64,000 nucleotides of DNA from Siphonodentalium dalli. Taxonomy: Eukaryota; Mollusca; Scaphopoda; Gadilida; Siphonodentaliidae. The translations under genes were made by a program, and so were the position numbers. The notes below the pieces were generated by a model. That model saw nothing but the letters and a program-made list of their open reading frames with translations. It was not told where the DNA came from and made no database searches. Location: contig CP136066.1 of NCBI GenBank assembly GCA_032622095.1, forward strand, positions 169,332,664 through 169,396,663. The letters are read 5' to 3'. Numbering within the stretch: position 1 is the first letter of the stretch; each line of letters starts with the position of its first letter. Below are positions 10,527 to 21,617 of this stretch, in pieces.

Positions 10527-10582
10527 ATTGATTGATTGATTGGGGTTTACCGTCGTTTTAGCAACAAGGCCATATCACGACA
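10527..10582 (+). repeat. GATTGATTGATTGGGGTTTA dispersed repeat
   Basis: A short stretch reading GATTGATTGATTGGGGTTTA followed by CCGTCGTTTTAGCAACAAGG and CATATCACGAC. From memory, words like this are abundant in gastropod genomes, which is one reason for suspecting a mollusc; this is not verified. Confidence 0.4.
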
Positions 10583-11880
10583 AGAAACAGATTATCAAGA
10601 CCGAGTGAAGCAACTGTGATTATATTAGAAATGACAGTGAATTATACTAAAACGAAACAAAATATATATAAATAAAAACACGCAAAAACATAGCGTGGGA
10701 GCTCGATTGGTGCCAAAAACAGAATATCAAAACAGATAACAATACTGCTTTAAAAACTGCAAACAGAAAACCTGCTGAAATGGTTTCATCAAATATAATT
10801 AATGTATTAAGACTTTTGCATATCAATATATTTGAAGTAGCTGACAAATCCGCCTGGATGATTGATAATTTGATAGGATATTTATGATATCTGATGAATC
10901 CTAATTATTTCGTCAAGTTGATAATGGGACGGCTGACCAAGTAGGCGATTCCTTGTCAAAAAGCCAGCCTCCACCCAATATGCACGAGGTTCGACATCCA
11001 AAGATGACCCTTTCTCTCAAAGCATCGTATCAAACTTTGATAACTGAAAGCTCAACTTCTGCTTCTGAGAGTCAAGAGACTTTGGACATTTTTGTTTTGG
11101 AACAATGGGATCAACTTCCTTAGTTGGTTTGGGAGCAAACGTAAAAAAATGCATTAGCGGTATCCGTTGTCTGAAAGACAGGTTTTTTTTATTTTTTATT
11201 TTATTTTATTTTATTTTTATAAATATTTATTTGAAAAAAGACAAATACATTGTGATAATACATGAATTATATTACAGTTAATGGTTGGTAATTAAACAGT
11301 TTTTGTCTCTTTCGTAATTTTTTTTTGAGACTGTAGAAAGATAGAAGAGAAAAAAAGAGTGTGGAGTGAATGGTTTTATGAATGTTGTGTTATTTAGTTA
11401 TATTAAATTTCCATTAGTTATAATAATAAATATAATGAATATAATGAAAAAGAAATATTGGGTATATGTATTATTTATAATTTTTTCTGAGTCTCTCACG
11501 TTATTAGGTATATATATGGTAATTACATAATGCAAAATATTAACATTGAGGGATTATTAATTAGTGTTAGCATCGAGCTAAAAGTCTTAAAATCTGGTAT
11601 ATTTACGTAACGTGATTATGTACGGCATGGATAGGTGGTATGCAATTAATTGAAAGACAGGTTTTGGAACAGGAGTAATATCATTCTCTTGAACTTGTGT
11701 TGCTAGTGATATAGTGACGAGTTTTGATTGACTCGCTGTTTGAGTGCTGGCATCAATATCCGTACAGAACAAACGTTCCATGTGTAACTGTAAACCAAGA
11801 CTATCATCACACCAAGCTGCAAAACAGTGTTCAGTCCCCTCGCTACACTATGTCTGACCGCTGCCTGAATGTGAATTGTC
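10583..11880. other. Intron, low-complexity A/T block at 11180-11560
   Basis: No exon seen. 11180-11225 is a run of T with repeated TTTTA units, followed by AT-rich sequence to about 11560. The open frame entering the next MITE from 11724 is a consequence of the palindrome. Confidence 0.4.
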
Positions 11881-12270
11881 TTAACCCTTTAACCAACAGA
11901 AGGGCCCTGTGCCAATGCATTCTCTTATATATGCGAGTCGACCATAGGTCGCCTCGCATATATAAGAGAATGCATTGGCTTAACACATTAAAAATTATAA
12001 AATTGTTAAAGAATGTAAGAAAAAGTGGTAAAAAAAGATTTTTTTTAGGCCAATGCATTCTCTTATATATGCGAGGCGACCTATGGTCGACTCGCATATA
12101 TAAGAGAATGCATTGGCACAGGGCATAACTGTAACTATCACAATGTGGTCAAGGAGCCGGTTCCAATGATATCCATATTTGTATGGTTCTATTGAGACAG
12201 ACCGAAGATATTTTAGGCTGTTGAAGCTTTATTTGGCCGGTTTTGGCCGGTTTGTTGGGTAAAGGGTTAA
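11881..12270. mobile_element. TTAA-ended double-palindrome MITE, copy 2
   Basis: A 390-bp copy of the element at 496-895, with TTAA at 11881-11884 and 12267-12270 and inverted 69-bp modules at 11911-11979 and 12049-12117. The left terminal repeat has a one-base change (AACCAACA for ACCCAACA). Located in intron 2 of gene 1. Confidence 0.9.
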
Positions 12271-12322
12271 TGAAATATAACATTTTTATTGAAGTGTTTT
12301 GTCAGTTAAAATTCATTTGAGA

Positions 12323-12470
12323 AATTACTGGCAGACCAATTGGGGTCATTGGTTTATGACCGGCAGAGTAATTAAACAAAGTGTGGGATTCACACGAACT
12401 TTGTTTAATTTGTTTAATTACTCTGCCGGTCATAACCAAAATGACCCCAATGGATTTGCCAGTAATTTCG
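12323..12470. mobile_element. Foldback MITE of about 145 bp
   Basis: Arms of about 63 bp pair almost perfectly: AAATTACTGGCA near 12325, TTATGACCGGCAGAGTAATT and AAACAAAGT on the left; complements on the right to 12468. A loop of about 20 bp separates them. Confidence 0.9.
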
Positions 12471-13064
12471 TATAATCATATGCCAGTACATTTTAATAGA
12501 ACATTAATAATGTGAGCAACTTTTCAAAACTACCACAGCTATTGTATGTAACGTATATTGTTCAAATTCCAAAACAGTCTCCCAATAACAACACGAAGCT
12601 TGAAGTGACGTAGGTGGTTCATTGCTTTTTCATGAAGTGGCCCACTTGAGTTATTTCCCGATGAACGTCGGAAACATTCGTGTAACCGTATTGCGATGTG
12701 AATTGATTAAGGAAGCTAATTTTGTGAATACAGAGGGTGCGTGATTATTCTGGCTTGATCTAGACAATTGTCAAATGACTATGGACAGTTCAGTTTCTCA
12801 GAATAATGCAGAATGAAATGTAACCTACATAAGTATCAAATAAGTAAATATGCGATTTCTTCACATTATGTGTAGTGCGGGTGGCGTTAAGTCCTTCGTA
12901 TGGGACTGCACTCTGCGTGTGCCAGGATACACCTTGTAAGTCTGTTTTTTTTATTCGCAGTACTAAGACTGGTGGTTTGTAATACACACAGAACGACACG
13001 TGTGTTAATGGTTTTTTGATACGGCACTTGTGTATATATACCTGATTGAAATAATTTATTTCAG
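12471..13064. other. End of intron 2 of gene 1
   Basis: No repeat recognised except a 50-bp stretch at 12984-13040 resembling 10145-10200. The intron ends with TTATTTCAG at 13064. Confidence 0.4.
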
Positions 13065-13208
13065 AGTTCAGAGAAGCATTTTATATGTTTGACAAAGATG
13101 GAGACGGGCGCATCACATCAAAGGAACTAGGAACGGTGCTACGGTCACTGGGTCAAAACCCGACCGAGTCAGAACTAAGAGACATGATAAACGAAGTGGA
13201 TGTCGATG
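13065..13208 (+). CDS. Calmodulin-like gene 1, exon 3 (144 nt)
   Basis: Encodes EF-hand 1 and most of EF-hand 2: [20 protein letters not shown], then [20 protein letters not shown], then MINEVDVDG. The EF-1 loop [12 protein letters not shown] keeps all calcium-ligand positions (1, 3, 5, 12). The acceptor TTATTTCAG ends at 13064 and the donor is GTAAGA at 13209. Its 144-nt length and phase 1 at both ends are identical to the corresponding exon of the - strand gene (44966-45109). The frame has no stop. Substitutions against calmodulin (Y and M for S and L after EAF, R in the loop, L for M in ELGTV) are conservative, consistent with a functional calcium sensor. Confidence 0.95.
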
Positions 13209-14502
13209 GTAAGATATTACTACCATCCTCACTACTCAGCTGGTCACACACTGGCAAATTACGGGCAACTAATACTTACTACGCTACTGTCAGACTAAAC
13301 TTAATATTCAAATCAATATGTTTATTCCTCATTAAACTGTAATTACAGTATTTAAGAGTAATATATAATATAGCAGACGGGGTACACATGGAAGTAGACA
13401 ATTCATGCATATCCACATGTATATAGATATTCATCTGGATAACAATTGTTTCAAGGACTTGACAAAACAAAGTGGATTATCTACATTTTAAGTATTAGTA
13501 TATAACTTCGACTTACAAGTAATTAACAAGAATATTTAGAGAAGAAATATAGTCATTCCTTCACGACAGATTTATTATTGAGTATTTTCAATAGAAAATA
13601 TATTGATCCACTTTATTAGTGCATGCGGGTAACAAATATTGCTGGCATAATTATATTATCAAAATAATTTCTGGTTTAATGATGTTATTCCTCGTTGTAA
13701 ACATGCGTTATATAGTTACGGGGGTATAAAATATTAGATATGAATCGAAGACCCCTTTCCTCTGTCGATTAATATAGATTATATTTCGAATATTTTCTGG
13801 TCCAAAAACGTGTGGTTGTTTAGCTATCGAACACTAATGGTTACTGTTAACAGAGACCAGAATTTGTATTGTGTAATTTTGTCACAAATAAACGTTAATT
13901 AGACTCATTATCGCTTATAACTATGTAATAAAATAATACAAACAATCAATTTAGGACATTTGACATTCAGAGCTATGGGAACAGCATAATGATCGCTATC
14001 GCTATATGGTATCGCCTGAATGGTCTGTTCTAAAAATAGAACAATAAACGGTCCCACTTAATCATCTCATTTTATAACAAAATATTCGGAATAAAATCAA
14101 TATTAATTGATAGAAGCGTGTCTTTACTTTACTTTAAACATATTTTAATGTATTTAGAAAAAATATACATAGGGATCAGGGCACAAGTTACAAAACTTAC
14201 AAACTTGCCCCTCTCCTAATACAATCATGGAACATACATAAAAATACATAGCAGATATAGCAAACTGTTTATAAAGAAGAGTGCAGAGTGTGTGTGCTGC
14301 GGATGTCGGGTTTCCATCTGTATTCCAATCTCGGTTATGAATAAAACGCTAGAACTCAGTGAGTTGAAAGATGAATAGCGAAATTTACCATACATGGGTT
14401 TGTTCAAAACGCTCTGTTTTAGCTATAAAAGATTGAGTAATGCGGAAAAGAGTAGTGTTCTTTTGATTTGATATACCTTTTACCCCATATAAGAAATGAT
14501 TT
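13209..14502. other. Start of intron 3 of gene 1, nothing recognised
   Basis: AT-rich intron sequence with no clear repeat or exon. Confidence 0.4.
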
Positions 14503-14593
14503 GCTTCTAATGATTGAAAGCCATTAATACTTAAATTTCGGTAAAAGTCAATTCTCGAAATTTAAGTATTAATGGCTTTCAATCATTAGAAGC
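14503..14593. repeat. Perfect 38-bp inverted repeat hairpin
   Basis: Arms 14503-14540 and 14556-14593 are perfectly complementary over 38 bp (tips GCTTCTAATGATTG and CAATCATTAGAAGC) with a 15-nt loop. No target-site duplication is visible. It could be a very young foldback or, if transcribed with the gene, a hairpin RNA precursor. Confidence 0.9.
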
Positions 14594-14884
14594 GTGTCCG
14601 GACATGGATCTTCAATTAATATTTATTATTGTATACCCTCGAAATTATTTCTAAATTGGTATATGAAGAGACAATCCATCTTTAATATAAAAACTTCAGT
14701 TAACTTATTTTTCCGTTTTATACGACATATATGTTGTTTTAAAGAGAACAAGGGCGATAAACCACATTATTAGAGTAAATTCATCAATATATAATCACAC
14801 ACACAAGTAAAATTGCTAGAGTTCAGCTTTCACGATAAAATGTTTGCCGCGGGTGAAAAAGAATTCGGTAGAGGTCACTAGCTA

Positions 14885-15580
14885 TATGCATGTACGCAAT
14901 AACGAATCCGATCGTAGCGTAGACGTTAATATATCCATTTCCGCTTTAGCTAGCAACTTCCCCGATCGCCCATGGATGCAGTATTCGCTGCATTATAGTA
15001 ACCCCCTTTCCGTGGTCAGACAGCTAGTGGAGGTGCGGTCGGTGCCCTTCTCTTTTGCGTACATGGCGGATTCGGTCGTATAAGTTAGAGGTTAACAATG
15101 GTACTTCCACTCCAGCTACAGACTCGAGGAATGGAACTTTGGTTCATACAGCTCAATTCTGCACGACAGTGCAAACACCATCTTGTTCTGATTCATGGGG
15201 GCGATTCGGTCGGGTGGCTCCCCTTGTATTTTACGTACATGCATGCAGCGATTCCGATCGTAGCGCATGGGTTAATATGTAACGTCTTAGCCGGCAACTT
15301 GCCCGATCGCCCATGGACGCCGGTTGGTATTCGCTGTATGATTGTAAGATGTGGTAATACGAGCTAGTGGAGGTGCGGTCGGCGCCTTTTTGTTTTGCGT
15401 ACATGGCTGATTCGACAATAAGCTATGGTTACCAATGGCCGTTCCGCTCGATCAACGGACTTAGGGGATGGAACTTTGGTACATACATGTCTATTCTGCA
15501 TGATATGACAAAAACCCATCTCGTTCGAACTCCGGGGCGGTACAGTCGGGTGCGGTCAGCTTTTCGTGGGACCCACCTCT
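14885..15580 (+). repeat. Two-copy tandem repeat of about 346 bp, CpG-rich
   Basis: CCGATCGTAG at 14908 and 15254, CCGATCGCCCATGGA at about 14962 and 15304, CTAGTGGAGGTGCGGTCGG at about 15023 and 15365, and TTTTGCGTACATGGC at about 15053 and 15393 recur at a constant offset of 342-346 bp. GC and CpG content are visibly higher than in the flanks, which is why several frames stay open; none resembles a known protein. It lies in intron 3 of gene 1. Confidence 0.8.
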
Positions 15581-15582
15581 AA

Positions 15583-16308
15583 CATTTGGAACGTGATGCA
15601 CATTTACATGTACTTACGCATCAGCCATGGTGAAATAAAGATGATTTGAAAGTAGAGATATATCACACCTTAAATATCATACTGGTTACTGACCACAATC
15701 TGTAATGAACAAACTCAGTGACTCAATGTTGAGATGTGAGTTGGTATATGTAGGTCAAATGTTGCGACTGAACCAACACAATGCTGTAAAATGTCAGGGT
15801 ACTCAACACTGCGTGTCACACTACAACAAACAATACACAGATATATAGACTATATTAATAGAGACTATAAACACTACACAGATAGACTAAATTAATAGAG
15901 ACTATAAATGCGGATTTCTAATTATGTAACTACTCGCTGTCGGGTGAACGAGAATAATCCCAAGATTCTTAACATTTTCATTTATTCATCTCGTGTATAA
16001 ATAACATATATTGGACAATTCGTAGGCAGTATAGTGCCAATTTGTATGCCGAGTGACAAATGAGCTTTCTCCACACTAAGCCAATATATCAATTAACGGT
16101 TAAAAGGGGAAGAGAATGGCTAAAATTAGTTAAGAAATTCGAGACCGATCCATTTTCGCCCAGACGATTCCCTTGACCTATTTTAAACTCATATTTAGCA
16201 TTGTGGACCACATTGCATATCAACATTTGTTTTCGCTGGGCTGAAATGTTTGTGAGTGTTTTATTCTCCATTATACTATATGGGGGTATGCTGCTATAAT
16301 ATATGCAA
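15583..16308. other. Intron sequence, short direct repeat only
   Basis: TTAATAGAGACTATAAA occurs twice between 15853 and 15908 in a small direct duplication. Nothing else is recognised. Confidence 0.4.
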
Positions 16309-16710
16309 TTAACCCTTTACCCAACAGAACGGCCCTGTGCCAATGCATTCTCTTATATATGCGAGTCGACCATAGGTCGCCTCGCATATATAAGAGAATG
16401 CATTGGCTTAACACATTAAAAATTATAAAATTGTTAAACGAATGTAAGAAAAATTGGTAAAAATTGTTAAAAAAAGATTTTTTTTTAGGCCAATGCATTC
16501 TCTTATATATGCGAGGCGACCTATGGTCGACTCGCATATATAAGAGAATGCATTGGCACAGGGTATAACTGTAACTATCACAATGTGGTCAAGGAGCCGG
16601 TTCCAATGATATCCATATTTGTATGGTTCTATTGAGACAGACCGAAGATATTTTAGGCTGTTGAAGCTTTATTTGGCCGGTTTTGGCCGGTTTGTTGGGT
16701 AAAGGGTTAA
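16309..16710. mobile_element. TTAA-ended double-palindrome MITE, copy 3
   Basis: A 402-bp copy of the element at 496-895. TTAA at 16309-16312 and 16707-16710; the terminal repeat TTAACCCTTTACCCAACA is intact at both ends. Modules lie at 16339-16407 and 16489-16557 in inverted orientation. A large foldback starts 8 bp downstream. Confidence 0.9.
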
Positions 16711-16717
16711 AGGTACC

Positions 16718-17286
16718 CTAGTCGCTAAATTGGCTCTATGTCAGGAGGCTCCCTTTGTACATTGTACAATGCTGAGGTAGATATTTAAAGGTACTCAATC
16801 CAATCAGACGCTCCTAATTTACTATTTCTTTGGCTTCGAGGGTAAAAAATATTTGATTCGAGTCGAGGAACCTACCCATCAAAGCTCAGAGTGATTAGAT
16901 ATCGATTTTAGAAGTTTGCGATTTCTATTGTTTGTGGGACAGTTATTGCCGGTCAAACGGATGGTCTTTCAGATAAAGATGGATAACTCTAAAATAATAA
17001 CCACTTGATTTCAGAGTTATCCATCTTTATCTACAAGACCGTCCGTCTGACCGGCAAGTTTTGTCCCACAAACAATAGAAATCGCAAACTTCAAACATCG
17101 ATATCTAATCACTTTGAGCTTTGATGGGTGGGTTCCTCGACTCGAATCAAATATTTTTTACCCCCGACGCCAAAGAAATAGTAATTTAGGAGCGTCTGAT
17201 CGGATTGATTACCTTTAAACATCTACCTCAGCATCGTACAATGTACAAAGGGAGCCTCCTGAAATAGAGCCAATTTAGCGACTGGG
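16718..17286. mobile_element. Long foldback element, arms of about 270 bp
   Basis: The left arm from 16718 and the right arm to 17286 pair almost throughout: GTCGCTAAATTGGCTCTAT, GTACATTGTAC, TTCGAGTCGAGGAACC and AAGATGGATAACTCT on the left have their complements in reverse order on the right. The loop at about 16991-17013 is short. A lone right arm of the same family is at 53660-53805. No protein-coding content. Confidence 0.9.
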
Positions 17287-18440
17287 GTGTTGTTTGAACA
17301 TATTAAAATTATTCTAGCAGTTCTTGGTACTGAAAGGGACAAAACAAAAAATATTTTCAACCTCTCAAATGTGTTAAAAGCCATTGGTTTTGTCATCTCT
17401 GAATAATTTCTTAGATTATACATAAAATGATGATGCCGATATGTAACATTCACGAGTTTTCGCCAGATACAAAAAATTTCATTGTGGAAAACATCTTGCC
17501 ATTTTCGGCTGGATTTACTCAAAACGTGCGTCTCCACCTTAAGTCAAATCAACATGTGTCGAAGATACTAGTGTCGTTTCCCGTAATGTAATATAACCAC
17601 GCGTTCTTGGAAGTTGACATCAAAGGCATAGTATAAATCCCTACGGCAGCAGCTAATTCCTAATGATTTGTGTCTCCCCAGTCGATTATTATAAAACAAT
17701 AAACCAATCACCCATCGATATTACAATAGAAGAGCTTACGGACATTTCTAAAGGAAGGTAATTCGTTGTGTAAACATCGCCACCATAAATAATGTCACTT
17801 TCACATCAACAAGATTCGTTGAATGTGATTTGGCAGTTCTGTCGGTCATCAAGGGATGTTCCTATCATGTTGAGATTGATCTGATAGCTTACATGTAAAT
17901 TTCCAACCTATATATAGTGTGAAGTATGTTGTTTTTAGATTAAGAAACGAATGATTTGTTACATGTAGTCCAATTATAGACCATAGCACTCAACTAAAAT
18001 ATTACAACTTGATAGAAATTTGTTCACGCTGGATTGGAAATATACCTACGATTGGAAAACTTGGTTATACGTTGTTCAAACCGTACACAGCCTTGGTGTG
18101 ACCCATGTGTGAGGACGCTCGTAGTGTGAACTGTTTCGCACCACCAATGCGTTAAGAGAGTAAGCGGTGGGGTCATATAATTATATACATGTACTCCAAA
18201 CTTTATTAAACAATATTAGTTTCTTGGAACAAGATTAGAGATGATGGGTGTGTTAATTGAACGCAAATTTTAATGTTATATTTTCTAAAAAGCGAGGTTT
18301 GCAACATAAAATAAAATTAACTCTTCGAATTGGGTTAAATAGTATACAAGCACCCTTAGGCTTGCCATTAAGCAGATGTGCACTCCTTCTCGGACAACAA
18401 AGCAATTATAATCCCTGTTTTCGTGAGACACGGGGGTTTG
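17287..18440. other. Intron sequence, nothing recognised
   Basis: No repeats, hairpins or exons stand out in this stretch of intron 3 of gene 1. Confidence 0.4.
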
Positions 18441-18449
18441 TCGCCTCTC

Positions 18450-18640
18450 TGGACCTGGACTGTCACCAACGGCCCTCGTGGGACATGCAGGACTCGAACG
18501 GGCGACATATCACCTTGTCTCAATTAAGCGCGGGCGACTAATCACCGTATGTATCTCAATCAAGCGCGGGCTACCAATCACCGTGTCTCAATCAAGCGCT
18601 GGCGACCTATCACCGTGCCTCAATCAAGCGCGAGCAACAA
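18450..18640 (-). repeat. Four-copy tandem repeat of about 36 bp beside a T-loop-like word
   Basis: The words TCTCAATCAAGCGCGGGC and TATCACCGT recur four times between 18515 and 18640. Immediately to the left, on the - strand, is CCCGTTCGAGTCCTGC, matching a tRNA T-arm (RNA polymerase III B box). No A box is found at tRNA distance, so this is at most a decayed tRNA-derived repeat. Confidence 0.5.
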
Positions 18641-19166
18641 CATATTATTTATCGACAGGAAATTGCGGTTCGCGCTGTTTGCGAAAAGCAAAAATAATTC
18701 CCGAACACAGTTTAAATATTTGTCACACAATATCAATCATTGAGGAAACTCATATAATTAGTAGTGTGTTATAAGGTTAGGAAAAGTTAACACCTCTATC
18801 AAGGTGTAGTTAATCTGATAGGATTAGTACCGATGGGTGGATATATTACTATAGTACTATGTGCGTGATGTGGAGTTCACACAGCTAATCCTCTTCTTTT
18901 TTATTTCGGTGTACCGTGTACCGTTTTGATCAAGCAACCCTTCCGCAATTATTTTGTATTGTTCGGCGATAGCGTTATTGTTTTATGATCACCCACAGCA
19001 GAGGGGCGATAATTGTAGATAATTCACTTCTTTCTTACCGGTATCAAAAGTCGTTCAAACAGCAATTGTCGAAATATCAGACTCAATGTTTCAGTAACTG
19101 ATATGATTTGGCTGCATCTAAACGATTTTGGCAAAAGATATTTTCGGGCCAGCGCAGGCCATGCAG
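18641..19166. other. Intron sequence, nothing recognised
   Basis: No repeat or exon is seen before the decayed exon copy at 19167. Confidence 0.4.
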
Positions 19167-19294
19167 GGAATGGAAACATTGAGTTAAATGAGTTTCTAAA
19201 GATGTTGGCAAACACGAATAAAGAAACCAACGAACTTTACGTGATCACTAATGCATTTAAGGTCTTCAATGAAAATGGCGACGGATTTAATTAA
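19167..19294 (+). pseudogene. Decayed duplicate of calmodulin-like exon 4
   Basis: Starts after a CAG at 19166 in the correct phase and reads [34 protein letters not shown] and NGDGFN, then stops at TAA (19292-19294). It parallels exon 4 at 19715 over its first half and then diverges. The EF-2 half and part of the EF-3 loop are recognisable, but substitutions at loop positions (E for K at the EF-3 start) and the stop indicate a dead copy about 550 bp upstream of the intact exon. Confidence 0.85.
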
Positions 19295-19714
19295 AATGTG
19301 TTGACCTCTCCTTGTACAATCGATAACAGTTTAGATTCAGAAGTGTTTACAATGTGTTTTTTTGCCGTAACAAATCAAGGCCCATGTTGGAACCAAATGG
19401 AGACGCAACGTATATTCATATTCGCGAGGAGACGATTACTTTCTGGGTGGTCGAACTAGTGTTTTGAGGGTGTCCCCATTTTGGTCAACAGTAACTCTTT
19501 CACATCATTTGTTACGCGATAACATATGAATTACCACCACGGGCAGTGTAAGCGAGATAACGTGTTGATCAAATTTACTAGTTGTTGAGTTTGTTATTTC
19601 GGTTTGGCTCAAAGAGGGGTTCACTGTGGCAGTTGAAAATTCGTGAGAAACCCCAGGTCATATTCCTGAGTAATTTACTGCATAACCTAAATTAAACTAA
19701 TATATCTTCAACAG
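19295..19714. other. Intron between dead and live exon 4 copies
   Basis: No other exon-like sequence is seen. The acceptor for exon 4 is TATCTTCAACAG ending at 19714. Confidence 0.4.
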
Positions 19715-19957
19715 GTAATGGAACGATTGAGTTCAATGAGTTTCTCATGATGATGGCGAAAAAGAATTCAGAAACTAACGAAATCGACGAGATCACAAAT
19801 GCCTTCAAAGTCTTCGATAAAAATGGCGATGGTTTCATCAATGCTGCGGAATTGCGACATGTTATGACGAACTTAGGCGAGAAACTCAGCGACAAGGAGG
19901 TAGCGGAGATGATCAGAGAGGCGGACATCGATGGAGATGGACAGATCAATTACCACG
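19715..19957 (+). CDS. Calmodulin-like gene 1, exon 4 (243 nt)
   Basis: Encodes the end of EF-hand 2, the central linker, EF-hand 3 and most of EF-hand 4: [20 protein letters not shown], then [20 protein letters not shown], then [20 protein letters not shown] and [12 protein letters not shown]. Loops EF-2, EF-3 and EF-4 keep acidic or amide ligands at 1, 3 and 5 and Glu at 12. The linker ([11 protein letters not shown]) differs strongly from calmodulin's DTDSEEEIRE. The donor is GTATTA at 19958. In vertebrate calmodulin genes this region is two exons of 107 and 136 nt; here they are fused to 243 nt, as in the - strand paralog. No stops. Confidence 0.95.
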
Positions 19958-20184
19958 GTATTAACTAATTACTACCGCGATATTAAATATTAACGCGATA
20001 TTAACTGTTATCGTGAAATGAACGATTATCATATCGCACTTTTAACAATTTACACAACATTTCCCACCATTGTATTAAAAACGATTGTGGTATTAAACGA
20101 TTATCGCTGTATTAACGATTATAACAATTTACACGACAGTTATTGCTATTGTATTAAATGCCGATTGACACTGTCAATTATCGA

Positions 20185-20237
20185 ATATGGCCCGAGAGAC
20201 GGACATGGGTGGGGACGGATATATCAACTACCACGGT
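20185..20237 (+). pseudogene. Exon-4 tail fragment 1
   Basis: About 50 bp matching the end of exon 4, from the [14 protein letters not shown] region through the donor: CGAGAGACGGACATGGGTGG and ATCAACTACCACGGTAA. It retains a GT donor but has lost the upstream EF-3 part. Confidence 0.8.
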
Positions 20238-20439
20238 AATTATTAACTATACTCTAGTTATTAAATAATTGCATGATATTAACGAGTATATTGTGATATT
20301 ACAGATTATCGTATTATTAATGATTATGGTGGTATTCACGTTATCCGATATGCACGATTATCGCGCTTTTAACAATTTACATAATATCAATCAACATTGT
20401 ATTCAATGACGATTGACACAGTACTAAGTAGCGGAGATA

Positions 20440-20495
20440 ATCCGAGAGGCGAAAATCGATGTGACAGACATATCAATTACTAATTAACTATTCAC
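20440..20495 (+). pseudogene. Exon-4 tail fragment 2
   Basis: TAGCGGAGATAATCCGAGAG, GCGAAAATCGATGTGACAGA and CATATCAATTAC match the [18 protein letters not shown] segment with substitutions and small deletions. More decayed than the fragment at 20185. Confidence 0.75.
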
Positions 20496-20640
20496 GCGAT
20501 ATTAAATATTAACATATATTATCGTGGTCTTTACGATTATCGCGATATTAACGATCATCGGGGTATTATCAATTATCCGGTATGAACAACTATCGCGCTT
20601 TTAACGATTTGCACGACGTTTCTCACAAATGAGATAATTT

Positions 20641-20870
20641 CCCAGTCGTATGAGTGACATCAGTAGAGTTTTATGTCGTTTAAGACCAAATTTAAATTAG
20701 TAAAATTTGGGGGGGGGGGGGGGGGGGTGTCAAAAAATTGGGTGTGAAACAATTTTTGTTTGAAGGTTTTGGGGTAGTGGGTCCCCGAAAACGGCATATC
20801 TTCCTGCAAATGTTTTGCTACCCCCCCCCCCCGGCCTGAGTATTGTTTATTAGTTGCAGTTCACCTGGAT
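20641..20870. repeat. G19 and C12 homopolymer pair
   Basis: G19 at 20709-20727 and C12 at 20821-20832 face each other across about 93 bp of A- and T-run-rich sequence, so the block could fold. Similar layouts occur at 8.7-9.2 kb and 49.6-49.9 kb. Confidence 0.6.
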
Positions 20871-21432
20871 GCCAGAATGATTTCGGTAGATTTCCCTGAA
20901 ATTCATCTGTTGCTGAGCGTCTCCGCGAAAGATTACATGCCATGGATGACTTTCTCGTATAGACGGTGAATCTCGTTGCTGTTTAGTAGAGACAATATCG
21001 TGCGGTGCGTGTAATTACCATCGGGAAATCCACACACAGTTCCATTGTTGAACCCTTTGTGGGTCGACCACATCGGTGCAACAATTTTAAAGTATCCAGA
21101 GTATTGTTGCAATTTATGTACAACTATGCTATCTAGACTGAAAGAAGTATAAATGTACAGAAACATGTTGCAGTCCAAGTTATGGAAAAGTCACTGACAT
21201 GTTCTGCGCGCGTCGGGCTTCCATGAAACATAACGAGGCAACTTCGTATTTTGCCCGGATGCAAATATATCAATTGAAGGAATACTCCAAAGTTGTGTGG
21301 GGACTTCGAAGTATACTGGATGCAGTTGCCACATAATGTTGTCATGGAATTTGCGTGATAAAATATCAGCCTCGTTTTATTTCACAATGGATATGTGTGG
21401 CCACCTAATACGCACACGCTTGACTACCAAAA
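20871..21432. other. Intron 4 of gene 1, nothing recognised
   Basis: Start of the non-repetitive part of a 15.3-kb intron. No exon or hairpin stands out. Confidence 0.4.
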
Positions 21433-21600
21433 GATAACTAATCGGGGTTCACGATTAGATGGCTATTGGCATATAATCGCGACCACAGGAGGCACGCGTG
21501 GTTTCGATTATCTGAAGGGTAATAACTCTATAAAGAATGTACCATTACGAAATAACGGCGATTTGTGTGAGAAATTGCAACACCACAATAGATAAACTCT
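21433..21600. repeat. Degraded relative of the MITE at 5735-6048
   Basis: AATCGGGGTTCACGATTAGA matches the left end of the 5.7-kb element exactly; later GATTATCTGAAGGGTAATAACTCT (in part) resembles its middle. The right end is not recognisable. Confidence 0.65.
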
Positions 21601-21617
21601 GGTGAAATATAAGTCAA

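Larger units (their letters stand above)
19958..20640 (+). repeat. Tandem array of exon-4 tail plus intron sequence
   Basis: After the live exon, the unit (exon 3' end followed by AT-rich text rich in CGATATTAAC and CGATTATCG words) is repeated twice more. Exon-derived pieces are at 20185-20237 and 20440-20495; intron-derived pieces share ATCGCACTTTTAACAATTTAC (in shorter blocks), near 20031, 20368 and 20595. Unit length is about 255-280 bp and divergence increases along the array. Confidence 0.8.

Noticed and set aside
11724-12128. Open frames on both strands containing MRGDLWSTRIYKRMHW (also near 3445, 16271, 60250 and 60652)
   Set aside because: They are translations of the 69-bp palindromic module, which reads the same on both strands; copies sit inside MITEs with no conserved protein outside the module.
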